Shown here in pieces: positions 15,904 through 25,763 of a DNA stretch of 64,000 bases. The notes below the pieces were generated by a model, which ran no database searches, was not told where the DNA came from, and was given only the letters and a program-made list of their open reading frames with translations. The stretch is from contig NZ_QARE02000004.1 in the NCBI RefSeq assembly GCF_003052515.2, forward strand, positions 124,001 through 188,000, given 5' to 3'. A program made the position numbers and the translations under genes. Position 1 is the first letter of the stretch, and each line of letters starts with the position of its first letter. The DNA comes from Pseudomonas sp. RIT409 (GTDB lineage: Bacteria; Pseudomonadota; Gammaproteobacteria; Pseudomonadales; Pseudomonadaceae).

Positions 15904-16536
15904 TCAAGTTCGATGCGTCATCAATAGCATCGAGGCGGCAGCCGATAACAAGCCAGCGCAGCAACGGTTGAAAATTTGCTTACCTTGAGGCAGAGCAAAC
16001 CAACGTCGCATATTCAATCCGATGTACGCATAGATGCCAATCGCGATCCATTCCAATACCAAAAACAAGAAACCGAATAATGTAAACTGATAACCAATGT
16101 CTGCCGTTGGGTCGACGAACTGAGGCAAGAACGCGGTAAAAATCAGGATTGCTTTGGGGTTACCTGCGGCGACGATGAATTCCTGTCTTGCCAGCGAGTA
16201 TAGACCTATCTGGGCGCTTTTTGACTCAGTTTCCGCCTGCGGTACCGCTCTCCACAACTGGTATGCCAAGTAAAACAGATATGCTGCGCCAACAATTTTG
16301 ATTCCATAGAAGATTAGCTTTGAAGTTTGCAACACTACGGCCAGCCCTGTCGAAGCCAGCGCAATCATCACCGCGAATGCCAGCAAACGACCAGCACCTG
16401 CAAGGCATGATGTGCGGTATCCGTAGCGTGTGGCATTGCTGATAGACAGCAGGTTGTTAGGCCCTGGCGCCATATTCAGGGCAAAGCAGGCGGGCAGGAA
16501 TAACGCTAGCGTCGCGAGGTTCATATCGAGATCCAT
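15904..16536 (-). CDS. LysE/RhtB family amino-acid exporter
   Basis: A 210-residue inner-membrane protein with about six hydrophobic segments. The N-terminal NMAPGPNNLLSISNATRYGYR is the signature of the LysE/RhtB exporters, and EFIVAAGNPKAILIFTAFLPQF is the second conserved block. The start at 16536 gives MDLDMNLATLALFLPACFAL; the internal Met at residue 5 is also possible. It is the only apparently complete known gene inside the element, flanked by IS66 pieces on both sides, and is probably cargo. Exported substrate unknown. Confidence 0.88.
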   Translation of the reverse strand: MDLDMNLATLALFLPACFALNMAPGPNNLLSISNATRYGYRTSCLAGAGRLLAFAVMIALASTGLAVVLQTSKLIFYGIKIVGAAYLFYLAYQLWRAVPQAETESKSAQIGLYSLARQEFIVAAGNPKAILIFTAFLPQFVDPTADIGYQFTLFGFLFLVLEWIAIGIYAYIGLNMRRWFALPQGKQIFNRCCAGLLSAAASMLLMTHRT

Positions 16537-16778
16537 AGCTATTTTTCGTCAATCCTACATTTGAACTGCCGTATGTGCCACGTTCCTTAGGATCATAAGC
16601 GGAGCACGCGCGATCAGGACGCTGGCGCATTCATAAAGGTGCGTCCCCGGACGCTTACGGTTGCTCAAACGCATGGCCTAGAGCCATTCATTCGTAAGCG
16701 CTCCATGAACCCCACATTCAAAGCGCTTACCTGATCCCCGATGCTGTGCTCCCGATTTCTTTCTGGAGTTCGCCGACC

Positions 16779-17083
16779 ATGATGCGACCCGACGCCAAAG
16801 TCGAAAAAGTGTACCTCTACCCCAAGCCCGTCGACTTCCGAAAGTCCATCGATGGCCTGGCTGCGCTGGTCGAACTCGATATCAAGGTGGCGGTGTTCGA
16901 CCCGGTGCTTTTCGTCTTCCTCAACAAGCCGCGCAACCGCGTGAAGATCTTGTACTGGGAACGGTCAAAACCTCACCCGATCCGACTGATGTGGCCATTG
17001 TACTGACCGTTCAGGAACTGAACTGGCTACTCGACGGCTTCGACCTCTGGCGCAACCGTCCGCATCAGGTTTTGACGCCTTGA
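16779..17083 (+). pseudogene. tnpB: IS66 family tnpB with internal frameshifting deletion
   Basis: The frame starts MMRPDAKVEKVYLYPKPVDF, the normal beginning of IS66 TnpB, and runs to ILYWER. The conserved stretch that should follow (NGFCLWLKRLESERF) is missing, and the rest (KTSPDPTDVAIVLTVQELNW, then LLDGFDLWRNRPHQVLTP) continues in another frame to TGA at 17081-17083. The interval is 305 bases, not a multiple of three. A deletion between two copies of a gaacgg-like sequence would explain it. A ggag ribosome site remains, and tnpA is absent upstream. Confidence 0.85.
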
Positions 17084-17113
17084 TACGTTGTCTGATTCGG
17101 TATAATCCGCGGC

Positions 17114-17577
17114 ATGATTTCCATGCCCGAAGACCTCCCTGACGATCCTGTTCTGCTCAAGCAACTGCTTGAGCAGATGATCAACGAGCGCGCGTCCGAC
17201 AAGGGCAAGATCGTTCATCTCGAAGAGGAAGTTGCGCTGTTGCGCCAGCGCCTGTTCGGGCGCAAGACCGAGCAGACAGGCGATGCGGCGACGCCACAGT
17301 TGCCGCTCTTCGACGAAGCGGAAAGCCTGGCCGAACCCTTGGATGAGGCCGGCGACGTAGAAGTCGTTGCACCGACCAAGCGCCGTGGTAAACGCAAACC
17401 ACTGCCGGCTGATTTGCCGCGTATCGAGGTTGTCCACGAACTGCCCGAGCACGAGCTGACGTGCGCATGTGGCTGCCGCAAACATGCCATTGGTGAAGAG
17501 GTCAGCGAACAGCTTGAAATCGTCCCGATGCAGATTCGCGTCATCAAACATGTTCGCAAGCTGTATGGCTGCCGCGC
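17114..17577 (+). pseudogene. tnpC: IS66 transposase (TnpC) 5' fragment
   Basis: About 155 N-terminal codons of the IS66 transposase: the leucine-rich coiled coil (LLKQLLEQMINERASDKGKI, then LEEEVALLRQRLFGRKTE), an acidic linker, and the zinc-binding segment CACGCRKHAIGEEVSEQLEI ending VRKLYGCR. At about 17577 the transposase sequence stops and joins the integrase fragment of the opposite strand; the frame then closes at 17602. The catalytic DDE domain is missing, so it cannot transpose. Confidence 0.88.
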
Positions 17578-17787
17578 CTCATCGCGCAGTGACCGTGCCT
17601 GACGCAGGCCTACTTCGGGATAGGTCCCAAGAGACATGCGATTTTGCTTGCCAGCCCATGAGTAGCGGAAGTGCCAGGACTTGCCGCCCGCGGCCGTCAC
17701 GCCAAGTGACAGGCCGTCGCTATCGCCGAGGGTGTAGTCCTTGCCAGTGGCCTTGGCCTGGCGAACGGTTGCATCTGAGAGTGCCAT
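17578..17787 (-). pseudogene. int: P4-type tyrosine integrase, N-terminal fragment
   Basis: The minus strand begins MALSDATVRQAKATGKDYTL at 17787 and continues GDSDGLSLGVTAAGGKSWHF and MSLGTYPEVGLRQARSLRDE. This is the N-terminal arm-binding domain (DUF4102) of P4-like integrases. It breaks off at the IS66 junction after about 70 codons, so the core-binding and catalytic domains are gone. It lies 228 bases from the 3' end of the tRNA-Gly gene, the normal place for the integrase of a tRNA-integrating element. Confidence 0.88.
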
Positions 17788-17945
17788 GTACGAGCTCCTG
17801 AACATGAAATTCAGGGCTAGATGCTCGTAACGCTCGACGCTCCTCTCCAGCAACAAACCGCCACGGTGGAAGTCCGGATTTCATGGACTAATTTCTGGAC
17901 TAAAAAGTCCGGATGCCCATGGATCGGAGTGGCTTTGACTGGAAC

Positions 17946-17967
17946 GAAAAAAGACGCCTAAGCGTCT
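17946..17967 (-). terminator. terminator downstream of the proximal tRNA pair
   Basis: AGACGC (17952-17957) pairs with GCGTCT (17962-17967); on the minus strand the stem is followed by TTTTTT. It lies inside the element, 48 bases beyond the 3' end of tRNA-Gly at 18015, and should stop transcription from the tRNA promoter before the distal tRNA pair is reached. Confidence 0.7.
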
Positions 17968-18014
17968 ATTTTCAATGACTTACAGACTTCCTTGGAACTC
18001 TGTAGATCTATAAA

Positions 18015-18090
<76 letters not shown>

Positions 18091-18092
18091 AT

Positions 18093-18168
18093 TGGCGTCC
18101 CCTAGGGGACTCGAACCCCTGTTACCGCCGTGAAAGGGCGGTGTCCTAGGCCACTAGACGAAGGGGAC
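18093..18168 (-). tRNA. tRNA-Glu(UUC), proximal copy
   Basis: It is identical to the tRNA-Glu at 14361-14436, with anticodon TTC and encoded CCA. It is the first gene after the promoter at 18230-18258, with two bases between it and tRNA-Gly. Confidence 0.97.
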
Positions 18169-18229
18169 ACGCTACAACATTCACTCCTTACTGCGCTTGG
18201 CTAGGTGCTTTACGCTGTAAGTGGCGCGC

Positions 18230-18258
18230 ATTCTATGGATGGTTGGGGAGGTCGTCAA
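18230..18258 (-). promoter_or_regulatory. sigma-70 promoter of the tRNA operon
   Basis: On the minus strand TTGACG (18253-18258) and TAGAAT (18230-18235) are separated by 17 bases, followed by a GC-rich GCGCGCC discriminator typical of stable-RNA genes. The first tRNA base is 62 nt downstream of the -10 box. Confidence 0.8.
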
Positions 18259-18431
18259 GCCCTCAATGAAAATTTATTCAAATCAATGACTTCCCCCTCT
18301 AATTCGTTAATGAATGGCCGATACACGAGAACGGGCAGGTAGCTTATTAATAGGTGCGCCGATGACGAGCCTTCCCGCAATAGTGCATAGCCACTACACT
18401 CGGCGCACATAACTTGATCGAGGCTTGTACG

Positions 18432-19205
18432 GTGACTCCACTCATTATCACCCTGATGGTTGTAACAGGCATCGTACTCCTGATCGCGATCGGCTATTTG
18501 AACCATGTTGCCGAAAGTAAGAAGGTCGAACGCGCGCGCACCCTCGTGGAACTCAACGATCGCTTGCGCCGCTGTAGCGAGTTGTCCGAAACCTTCCCCG
18601 GCCAATTGATGAGCCCCGCGCTCAAGCTTTTGCTGGTGCGTCTGGAACTGAACGTGGTCAAGCGCCTGATCGCGCTCGAGCGCCGCAACAATCCCGGCAT
18701 TCTGGAGCACGCCACCGAGCTTGAAGCGATGGTCGCTCAAGGCGATAACATCAAGGTCAACAATCCGGTGAGCCCGATTCAGACCGAAGCCAAGGCCAAG
18801 GACGTGCGTTTTCTGCTGGAGGCGATGCACGGCCAGGTTACCCGCGCGGCGCACGACGGCTTTCTGCAAACCGCCGAAGCGAAGCACTGGATTCGTGAAA
18901 TCCGCAACATGCTGGTCTTGCTGCACATCGAGTTCTTCAACAACCTGGGTCAGCAGGCGCTGAGTCAGGATCAACCCGGTCAGGCGCGGCTCGCGTTCGA
19001 GCGTGGCGTGCAATACCTGAAGAATCAGCCTGAGCCTGCGCCCTGGAAGACTCATTTGCAGGCGATGGAGCGTCAACTGGCGAAGGTCAATGCCGTGGTG
19101 CTCGACCAGATTGCGCCCAGCGATGACGACCACAACGAATTGACCCAAGGCTTGAAGGCGGACGACGCCGATGCCGAATGGAAGAAGAAGGCGATTTACG
19201 ACTGA
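18432..19205 (+). CDS. conserved membrane-anchored helical protein
   Basis: A 257-residue protein with a single N-terminal membrane segment (TPLIITLMVVTGIVLLIAIG) and a long, mostly helical cytoplasmic part; the later region (LEFERGVQYLKNQ-like helices, WKTHLQAMERQLAKVN) looks like TPR-type helix pairs. The GTG at 18432 is preferred because gagg lies about 10 bases upstream; a TTG at 18414 is the alternative. The last residues are polar and acidic. It sits next to the tRNA operon as in other pseudomonads. Function unknown. Confidence 0.8.
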   Translation: MTPLIITLMVVTGIVLLIAIGYLNHVAESKKVERARTLVELNDRLRRCSELSETFPGQLMSPALKLLLVRLELNVVKRLIALERRNNPGILEHATELEAMVAQGDNIKVNNPVSPIQTEAKAKDVRFLLEAMHGQVTRAAHDGFLQTAEAKHWIREIRNMLVLLHIEFFNNLGQQALSQDQPGQARLAFERGVQYLKNQPEPAPWKTHLQAMERQLAKVNAVVLDQIAPSDDDHNELTQGLKADDADAEWKKKAIYD

Positions 19206-19311
19206 TCGCCTGATCGACATAGGGGGGCGGCTCAGCTGCTCCCCTACGGACGCTGTCAAACAGCGTCTGGGCGCGGCTTCGACCGTGAGGGCACCCCGCC
19301 GTCCAGCGGAC

Positions 19312-19794
19312 TCAGCAGTCCGTCAGTTTCAGAAAGATCGCTGCCAGTGCTTCGATACCCACTTGGTCCGCTTCGCTGAAGCGCGCCACACGTGGGCTGT
19401 CCAGATCCAGCACGCCAATCAGACGGCCTGCCTTGATCAATGGCACGACCAGTTCGCTGTTCGACGCACTGTCGCAGGCGATGTGCCCGGGAAACTCATG
19501 CACGTCCAGCACCCGCTGAGTCTCGCGATGCTGTGCCGCCGTGCCACAGACGCCCTTGCCAAACGGAATGCGCACGCAGGCGATTTGCCCTTGGAACGGG
19601 CCCAGCACCAACTCCTCGTTGCGGTTGAGGTAGAAACCGGCCCAGTTCAGATCCTCCAGTTGCGTGTAGAGAAAGGCGGAGAACTGCGCGGCGTTAGCGA
19701 TGAAATCGCGCTCGTCCGCCAGCAGCGACTCCAACTGTGCCGCCAGCAGGCTATAACCCTCGAGGCCCTGCCCTGCTGCATTCAAATCGATCAT
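19312..19794 (-). CDS. free methionine-(R)-sulfoxide reductase (GAF domain)
   Basis: A 160-residue single GAF-domain enzyme that reduces free Met-R-sulfoxide through thioredoxin. The three redox cysteines Cys73, Cys83 and Cys107 have the 10 and 24 residue spacing of E. coli fRMsr (YebR) and sit in IACVRIPFGKGVCGTAA and FPGHIACDSASNSE. The C-terminal part LIGVLDLDSP is typical. The start ATG at 19794 overlaps the stop of the upstream ATPase gene (ATGA), so the two are coupled. Together with glutathione peroxidase and MsrB 3-4 kb away it forms an oxidative repair group. Confidence 0.92.
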   Translation of the reverse strand: MIDLNAAGQGLEGYSLLAAQLESLLADERDFIANAAQFSAFLYTQLEDLNWAGFYLNRNEELVLGPFQGQIACVRIPFGKGVCGTAAQHRETQRVLDVHEFPGHIACDSASNSELVVPLIKAGRLIGVLDLDSPRVARFSEADQVGIEALAAIFLKLTDC

Positions 19795-20684
19795 GGATGT
19801 TGCTCCAGCATTTTCAAACCAACCCAATAACGGGCGAACTGATAGGCACAGCGGCCGTTGCGGTTGCCACGCCCTGTGGCCCAGCGCACGGCCAGAATGT
19901 CGAGCGCGTCGTCACGCTGCCATTGCAACCCGGCCTTGCCCGCCAGCTCGCCGATCCAGTGCTCGACCACGTTCAGGTAGTGCTCCTGGGTGAAAGGATA
20001 GAAGGACAGCCAGAGACCGAAGCGGTCGGACAGGGCAATCTTGTCCTCGACCGCCTCGCTCGGGTGAATTTCACCGTCGTCGCCCCGCTGCCAGTGAGCG
20101 TTGTCGCTTTCCTTTTCCGGCACCAGATGGCGGCGGTTCGAGGTGGCGTATAGCAATACGTTGTCGGGGGCCTGTTCCAGCGAGCCATCCAGCACGCTCT
20201 TGAGCACGCGGTAATCGCCCTCACCGGATTCGAACGAGAGGTCGTCACAGAACAACACGAAACGCTGCGGCAGCTTCTGCAGTTGCTCGACGACACGGGG
20301 CAGATCGCCCAGGTGGTCGCGCTCGATCTCGATCAGGCGCAGGCCGGCCTCGGCATGCTCGGTCAGCAAGGCACGCACCAGGGAGGATTTACCCGTCCCT
20401 CGGGAGCCCCACAGCAAGGCATGGTTGGCGGGCAGGCCATCGATGAATTGCTGGGTATTGCGCCCCAGTTGTGCGCGTTGCTGGTCCACGCCGATCAAAT
20501 CCGACAGACGCATGTCCAGCGTCACCTCCAGTGGCAGCAGGTAACCGCCACGGCCTTCGCGCACCCAACGGGCAGCCAGCGACCGCGTCCAGTCCACTGG
20601 CTCGCGCACGGCGGGCAACAGTGGCTCCAGCCGCGCCAGTACCGATTCGGCGCGTTCCAGAAAAGCGTTCAACCGAGAATCCAC
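19791..20684 (-). CDS. AAA-type ATPase, DUF815 family
   Basis: A 297-residue P-loop ATPase. Walker A GSRGTGKSS is at about residues 93-101 and Walker B FVLFCDDLSF at about 141-150; ATSNRRHLVPE is the sensor-1 region conserved in the DUF815 family. The N-terminal 70 residues are helical. It overlaps the Met-sulfoxide reductase gene by four bases. The cellular role of DUF815 ATPases is not established; coupling to a repair enzyme here is a positional observation only. Confidence 0.88.
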   Translation of the reverse strand: MDSRLNAFLERAESVLARLEPLLPAVREPVDWTRSLAARWVREGRGGYLLPLEVTLDMRLSDLIGVDQQRAQLGRNTQQFIDGLPANHALLWGSRGTGKSSLVRALLTEHAEAGLRLIEIERDHLGDLPRVVEQLQKLPQRFVLFCDDLSFESGEGDYRVLKSVLDGSLEQAPDNVLLYATSNRRHLVPEKESDNAHWQRGDDGEIHPSEAVEDKIALSDRFGLWLSFYPFTQEHYLNVVEHWIGELAGKAGLQWQRDDALDILAVRWATGRGNRNGRCAYQFARYWVGLKMLEQHP

Positions 20685-20786
20685 GTTGTCTCCTTGATTT
20701 AACTGGTTAAAGCCGGTCGGCGATCAGCTATGCTTGCCCCGCGATGGACACACGAAGTACGAGTGCCCCCTGGATCAAGTGCCCTT

Positions 20787-23123
20787 ATGGATATACCGAT
20801 CACTCAACGACTGTCGTTCAAACAGGCCCGCCTGACCGTCTTGATCGGCTTTGTGCTGGGAACCCTGTTCAGTCTGTTCCAGATTGCGATCGATTATGCC
20901 AGCGAAGACGCCTCCATCGATCGTGAAATTCGCTCACTGCTGCAAATCAGCCACAATCCCGCCTCGCGCATCGCCTATAACATCGATGCAGAACTCGCAC
21001 AGGAACTGATCTCGGGCCTGTTGCACTCGCCCGCCGTGGTTCGCGCACGGCTGATCGACAACAACGGGGTCTTGCTCGCGGCGGTGTCGCGCCCGATGAC
21101 CGAAAGCTCCTACCGCATGCTCAGCGACTCCCTGTTCGGCGAAAGTCGCCATTTCGAAGACGTGTTGCAGCTGGACCACATGCCCCATGAACCCATCGGC
21201 AGTCTGCAGTTGGACGTCGACACGTTCGCGTTCGGCAGTCACTTCCTGCAGCGGGCCGAAATCACACTGCTCAACGGTTTTGCCCGCAGCCTGGTGTTCG
21301 CCGGCATTCTCATGGGCCTGTTCTACCTGACGTTGACCAAACCGCTGACGAAAGTCATCCGCGCCTTGTCGAGCCGGGACTCACGCAGTCCCCAGCAGGC
21401 TCCCCTGCCCTGCCCGCCCGGTCATGAGCAGGACGAAATCGGCGTGCTGGTGCAGGTAACCAACCAGCAGTTCGAAAACGTCGCCCTGGAATTCGGCCGC
21501 CGAAGGGAAGCGGAGGACCGCCTCACCGATCACCTCAACGAGCTGGAAGACGTGGTCTCGGCCCGCACCCAGGAGCTCAAGGCCAGCAATGCCCGGCTCA
21601 GCCAGTCCAATGAAGAATTGCAGGTGGCACGCAGCACGGCGCTGGACATGGCCCACGCGCGCTCGGCATTTCTGGCCCACATGAGCCATGAGATCCGCAC
21701 CCCGCTCAACGGGCTGCTGGGGATGCTCGCGCTGTCGCTGGACGGCCCTTTGAGTGCCGAACAGCGTCAGCAACTGTCGATCGCCCACGACTCGGGCAAA
21801 GTGCTGGTGGAGTTGCTCAACGACATTCTCGACCTTTCGAAATTCGACGCCGGGCAACTGGAGCTCGAATCCATCCCGTTCGACTTGGCCACCTTGATCG
21901 AGGACACCGCCAACCTGCTGTCGCAGAACGCGGCCGCCAGCGTCGAACTCACCTGCCTGATCGACCCGGATTTTCCCTCACTGGTGCTCGGCGATCCGAC
22001 GCGAGTGCGACAGGTCGTCAGCAACCTGCTGTCAAACGCGCTGAAATTCACGCGCGTCGGGCGCGTTGACGTTCGCCTGAGTCAGCATGCCGGAAAGGCA
22101 CGCATCGAAGTCTGCGACACCGGGATCGGCATCGCGCAAGAGGCGCAGGCGAAAATCTTCCAGCCCTTCACTCAGGCTGAAGCCGCCATCACGCGCCAAT
22201 ACGGCGGCACGGGCCTGGGCCTGACGCTGACCCACAACCTCTGCGGGGCGATGAACGGCCAATTGAACATCGATTCCACTCCTGGGGTGGGCAGCCGGTT
22301 CTATGCCGATCTGCCGCTGCCCGCCCACACGCCAGCGCCCGTGTGGCCAAAGCTCAAAGGCCGGGTGGTGGTGGTCAGTTCGGTCAACAGCGGCCTGACG
22401 GAACTGCTGAGCAAGCTCTTGCCGGAGTGGGGCATTCATTGTCGGCACTTTTCCGCCTATGACCCCCAGCCAGACGTACAACCCGATCTGTTGATCACCG
22501 ATTGCCCGGAATGCCTGATCGGCATCCGTCCGGCGACTCAGACACCCATTCTCCTGGTGACCGCGTACGGCAACTTCATGCCCGCCAGTCAAGTGACAGC
22601 CCTTGCGCCGCTGCAGCAACAGGCGCGACCGCTTTCCCGCAACGTGTTGCATCAAGCGTTGTCGCGCGTCTTGCAAACCGATGGCTTGCTGCCTGCCGAT
22701 CATCCGGGCGGCCCGCTGACCGTCGCACAACCGGCGCGCATACTGCTGGTGGAAGACAACCCGGTGAACCAGCTGGTGGCCAAGGGCATGCTGAGCAAAC
22801 TGGGGTGCGAGGTCATCGTCACCAGCCATGGGGGCGAGGCGTTGCAGCAACTGGAACGCAGCCATTTCGATCTGGTGTTGATGGACTGCAACATGCCGGT
22901 GATGAACGGTTACGACGCGACCCGCAGGATCCGTCAAAGCGGAAAGTGGCCCGATCTGCCGATCATTGCCTTGACCGCCAATGCCCTCCCCGAGGAGCGC
23001 GAACATTGCCGGGCCGCGGGCATGAACGACTATCTGGCCAAACCGTTTCATCGGGAAGAACTGATCGCCGTGCTGGATCAATGGACGGCAGCCGCACGGC
23101 CCAAGCCGCAGCCCACCAACTGA
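20787..23123 (+). CDS. sagS: SagS-like hybrid sensor histidine kinase
   Basis: A 778-residue inner-membrane hybrid kinase. Two hydrophobic segments (about 14-36 and 165-187) enclose a periplasmic sensor, then come a coiled-coil linker, HisKA with His301 (AHMSHEIRTPLNG), HATPase (DTGIGI, GGTGLGLTLT) and a C-terminal receiver domain with Asp700 (VLMDCNMPVMNG). The region between HATPase and receiver resembles a degenerate receiver. Size, order and position beside glutathione peroxidase match SagS (PA2824), which controls the switch to biofilm in P. aeruginosa. The ATG at 20787 has only a weak ribosome site (ggatcaag). Confidence 0.88.
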   Translation: MDIPITQRLSFKQARLTVLIGFVLGTLFSLFQIAIDYASEDASIDREIRSLLQISHNPASRIAYNIDAELAQELISGLLHSPAVVRARLIDNNGVLLAAVSRPMTESSYRMLSDSLFGESRHFEDVLQLDHMPHEPIGSLQLDVDTFAFGSHFLQRAEITLLNGFARSLVFAGILMGLFYLTLTKPLTKVIRALSSRDSRSPQQAPLPCPPGHEQDEIGVLVQVTNQQFENVALEFGRRREAEDRLTDHLNELEDVVSARTQELKASNARLSQSNEELQVARSTALDMAHARSAFLAHMSHEIRTPLNGLLGMLALSLDGPLSAEQRQQLSIAHDSGKVLVELLNDILDLSKFDAGQLELESIPFDLATLIEDTANLLSQNAAASVELTCLIDPDFPSLVLGDPTRVRQVVSNLLSNALKFTRVGRVDVRLSQHAGKARIEVCDTGIGIAQEAQAKIFQPFTQAEAAITRQYGGTGLGLTLTHNLCGAMNGQLNIDSTPGVGSRFYADLPLPAHTPAPVWPKLKGRVVVVSSVNSGLTELLSKLLPEWGIHCRHFSAYDPQPDVQPDLLITDCPECLIGIRPATQTPILLVTAYGNFMPASQVTALAPLQQQARPLSRNVLHQALSRVLQTDGLLPADHPGGPLTVAQPARILLVEDNPVNQLVAKGMLSKLGCEVIVTSHGGEALQQLERSHFDLVLMDCNMPVMNGYDATRRIRQSGKWPDLPIIALTANALPEEREHCRAAGMNDYLAKPFHREELIAVLDQWTAAARPKPQPTN

Positions 23124-23169
23124 GAGACATCACCTTACCGAGCTTTAGCAGGGAACCGCGGCTGCGTTG

Positions 23170-23655
<486 letters not shown>

Positions 23656-23741
23656 GGCAAGGCCTCGAAAAGGATCAAACCGCCAAACTAACGTGCCGCT
23701 GCCCACCGCGCCATTGCATTGTGCGCGGTGATATCCCGGCA

Positions 23742-24140
23742 TCAGGCGTCACGGGGGACCAGGTCCAGGCACACCGAATTGATGCAGTACCGCAACCCTG
23801 TCGGCGGCGGCCCGTCCGGAAAGACGTGGCCCAGGTGTGCGTCGCATTTGGCACAGACCACCTCGGTGCGGATCATACCGTGACTGATGTCCCTGACCTC
23901 CACCACGGCGCTGCCCTCGATGGGCGCGTAGAAGCTGGGCCAGCCACAGCCGGAGTCGAACTTGGTCGAGGAGTCGAACAACGGCTCGTTGCAGCACACG
24001 CAATGGTAGACGCCCGGCGTCTTGGTCATGTTGTACTTGCCGGTGAACGGCCGCTCGGTGGCCTTCAGGCGGCAGACTTGATACTGCTCTGGATCGAGCA
24101 TTTCCTTCCATTCTTCGAGGGTTTTTTCAAGCTTGTCCAC
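23742..24140 (-). CDS. msrB: peptide-methionine (R)-S-oxide reductase MsrB
   Basis: A 132-residue enzyme that repairs Met-R-sulfoxide in proteins. Zinc ligands are Cys47/Cys50 ([10 protein letters not shown]) and Cys96/Cys99 ([11 protein letters not shown]); the catalytic Cys119 is in RYCINSV and the likely resolving Cys65 in DSGCGWPSF. The start is a GTG at 24140 with a strong GGAGGT ribosome site six bases upstream. An in-frame extension to 24326 exists but lacks conserved sequence. It is on the same strand as gpx with an 86-bp gap, so the two may form a repair operon. Confidence 0.93.
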   Translation of the reverse strand: MDKLEKTLEEWKEMLDPEQYQVCRLKATERPFTGKYNMTKTPGVYHCVCCNEPLFDSSTKFDSGCGWPSFYAPIEGSAVVEVRDISHGMIRTEVVCAKCDAHLGHVFPDGPPPTGLRYCINSVCLDLVPRDA

Positions 24141-24331
24141 GGGTGTACCTCCACACTCAAAAAGCCCGAACTGTGTCTTTTCCACACATCGGGTGGCACG
24201 TATGATTGCGCCTTCGTCAGTCGCCAGTCTGTCACCGGCCTTGCAGGCATACAAATTCATTTTGATGGCGTCGTGCTCATAGATTCGCCTTCTTGACTGA
24301 CGGCGGATCGTTCTCTTCGGGATCAATCACC

Positions 24332-25543
24332 ATGCAGTTCAGCAAATCGAACAAGCTCGCCAACGTCTGTTACGACATTCGCGGGCCCGTGCTCAAGCAC
24401 GCCAAGCGCCTGGAAGAGGAAGGCCATCGCATCCTCAAGCTGAACATCGGCAACCCGGCGCCGTTCGGTTTCGAGGCGCCAGACGAGATTCTCCAGGACG
24501 TCATCCGCAATCTGCCGACCGCTCAAGGCTACAGCGACTCCAAAGGCCTGTTCAGCGCCCGCAAGGCGGTCATGCAGTACTACCAGCAAAAGCAGGTCGA
24601 CGGTGTGGGTATCGAAGACATCTACTTGGGCAACGGCGTGTCCGAGCTGATCGTGATGTCGATGCAGGCGCTGCTGAACAACGGCGACGAGGTGCTGGTG
24701 CCGGCCCCGGACTATCCGCTGTGGACCGCTGCCGTGGCCCTGTCCGGCGGCAATCCGGTGCACTACCTGTGCGATGAGCAGGCCAACTGGTGGCCCGATC
24801 TCGACGACATCAAGGCCAAGATCACGCCCAATACCAAGGCGATGGTGATCATCAACCCGAACAACCCCACCGGCGCGGTCTATTCCAAAGAAGTGCTGCT
24901 GGGCATGCTGGAAATCGCTCGCCAGCACAATCTGGTGGTGTTCTCCGACGAAATCTACGACAAGATCCTGTACGACGACGCCGTCCACATCTGCACCGCA
25001 TCGCTGGCACCGGACCTGCTGTGCCTGACGTTCAACGGCCTGTCCAAGTCCTATCGCGTGGCAGGCTTCCGCTCCGGCTGGATCGCCATTTCCGGTCCGA
25101 AACACAATGCCCAAAGCTACATCGAAGGCATCGACATCCTGGCCAACATGCGCCTGTGCGCCAACGTGCCAAGCCAGCATGCGATCCAGACCGCGCTGGG
25201 CGGCTATCAGAGTATCAACGACCTGATCCTGCCCCCCGGCCGCCTGCTGGAGCAGCGCAATCGGACATGGGAATTGCTCAACGACATCCCGGGCGTGAGC
25301 TGCGTCAAACCTATGGGGGCGCTGTATGCCTTTCCGCGGATCGACCCCAAGGTCTGTCCGATCCACAATGATGAAAAATTCGCGCTGGACCTGCTGCTCT
25401 CCGAAAAGCTGCTGATCGTGCAGGGCACGGCGTTCAACTGGCCATGGCCGGACCACTTCCGTGTGGTGACGCTGCCACGGGTCGATGACCTTGAAGCAGC
25501 GATCGGCCGGATTGGCAATTTCCTCAAGACCTACAAGCAGTAA
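24332..25543 (+). CDS. alaA: alanine-synthesising aminotransferase AlaA
   Basis: A 403-residue class I PLP aminotransferase. It transfers the amino group from glutamate to pyruvate, giving alanine. The PLP lysine is Lys239 in FNGLSKSYRVAGFRSGW; NPNNPTGAVYS (175-185) and SDEIYDKILYDD (205-216) are cofactor-contact motifs. MQFSKSNKLANVCYDIRGP is the typical AlaA N-terminus, which fixes the start at 24332. It is divergent from msrB, with 191 bp between the starts. Confidence 0.93.
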   Translation: MQFSKSNKLANVCYDIRGPVLKHAKRLEEEGHRILKLNIGNPAPFGFEAPDEILQDVIRNLPTAQGYSDSKGLFSARKAVMQYYQQKQVDGVGIEDIYLGNGVSELIVMSMQALLNNGDEVLVPAPDYPLWTAAVALSGGNPVHYLCDEQANWWPDLDDIKAKITPNTKAMVIINPNNPTGAVYSKEVLLGMLEIARQHNLVVFSDEIYDKILYDDAVHICTASLAPDLLCLTFNGLSKSYRVAGFRSGWIAISGPKHNAQSYIEGIDILANMRLCANVPSQHAIQTALGGYQSINDLILPPGRLLEQRNRTWELLNDIPGVSCVKPMGALYAFPRIDPKVCPIHNDEKFALDLLLSEKLLIVQGTAFNWPWPDHFRVVTLPRVDDLEAAIGRIGNFLKTYKQ

Positions 25544-25763
25544 ACTCGAATGTCGCGGATCGTGCTCGCTTCCCCGGGCGCGCACGATCCTGAGCGCACG
25601 CCGCCCGACCACTGCACCCCCTGCCCTCTTGCCGATGGTCCATACTGACCGAGGCGCTGAAAACGACACAGTTTGAAATAGTCGGCCGGTTGAATAGACC
25701 CCGACATCACCTTATATACCCCGCAACGCGTTACACATTCTTCACGAGGAGAAATTCCAGATC

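Noticed and set aside
16640..16730. Possible terminal inverted repeats of IS66 (cgtccccggacgcttac and gtaagcgctcc)
   Set aside because: They look like IS66 ends (GTAAGCG), but I could not define a matching right end or target duplication, so exact IS boundaries are not claimed.
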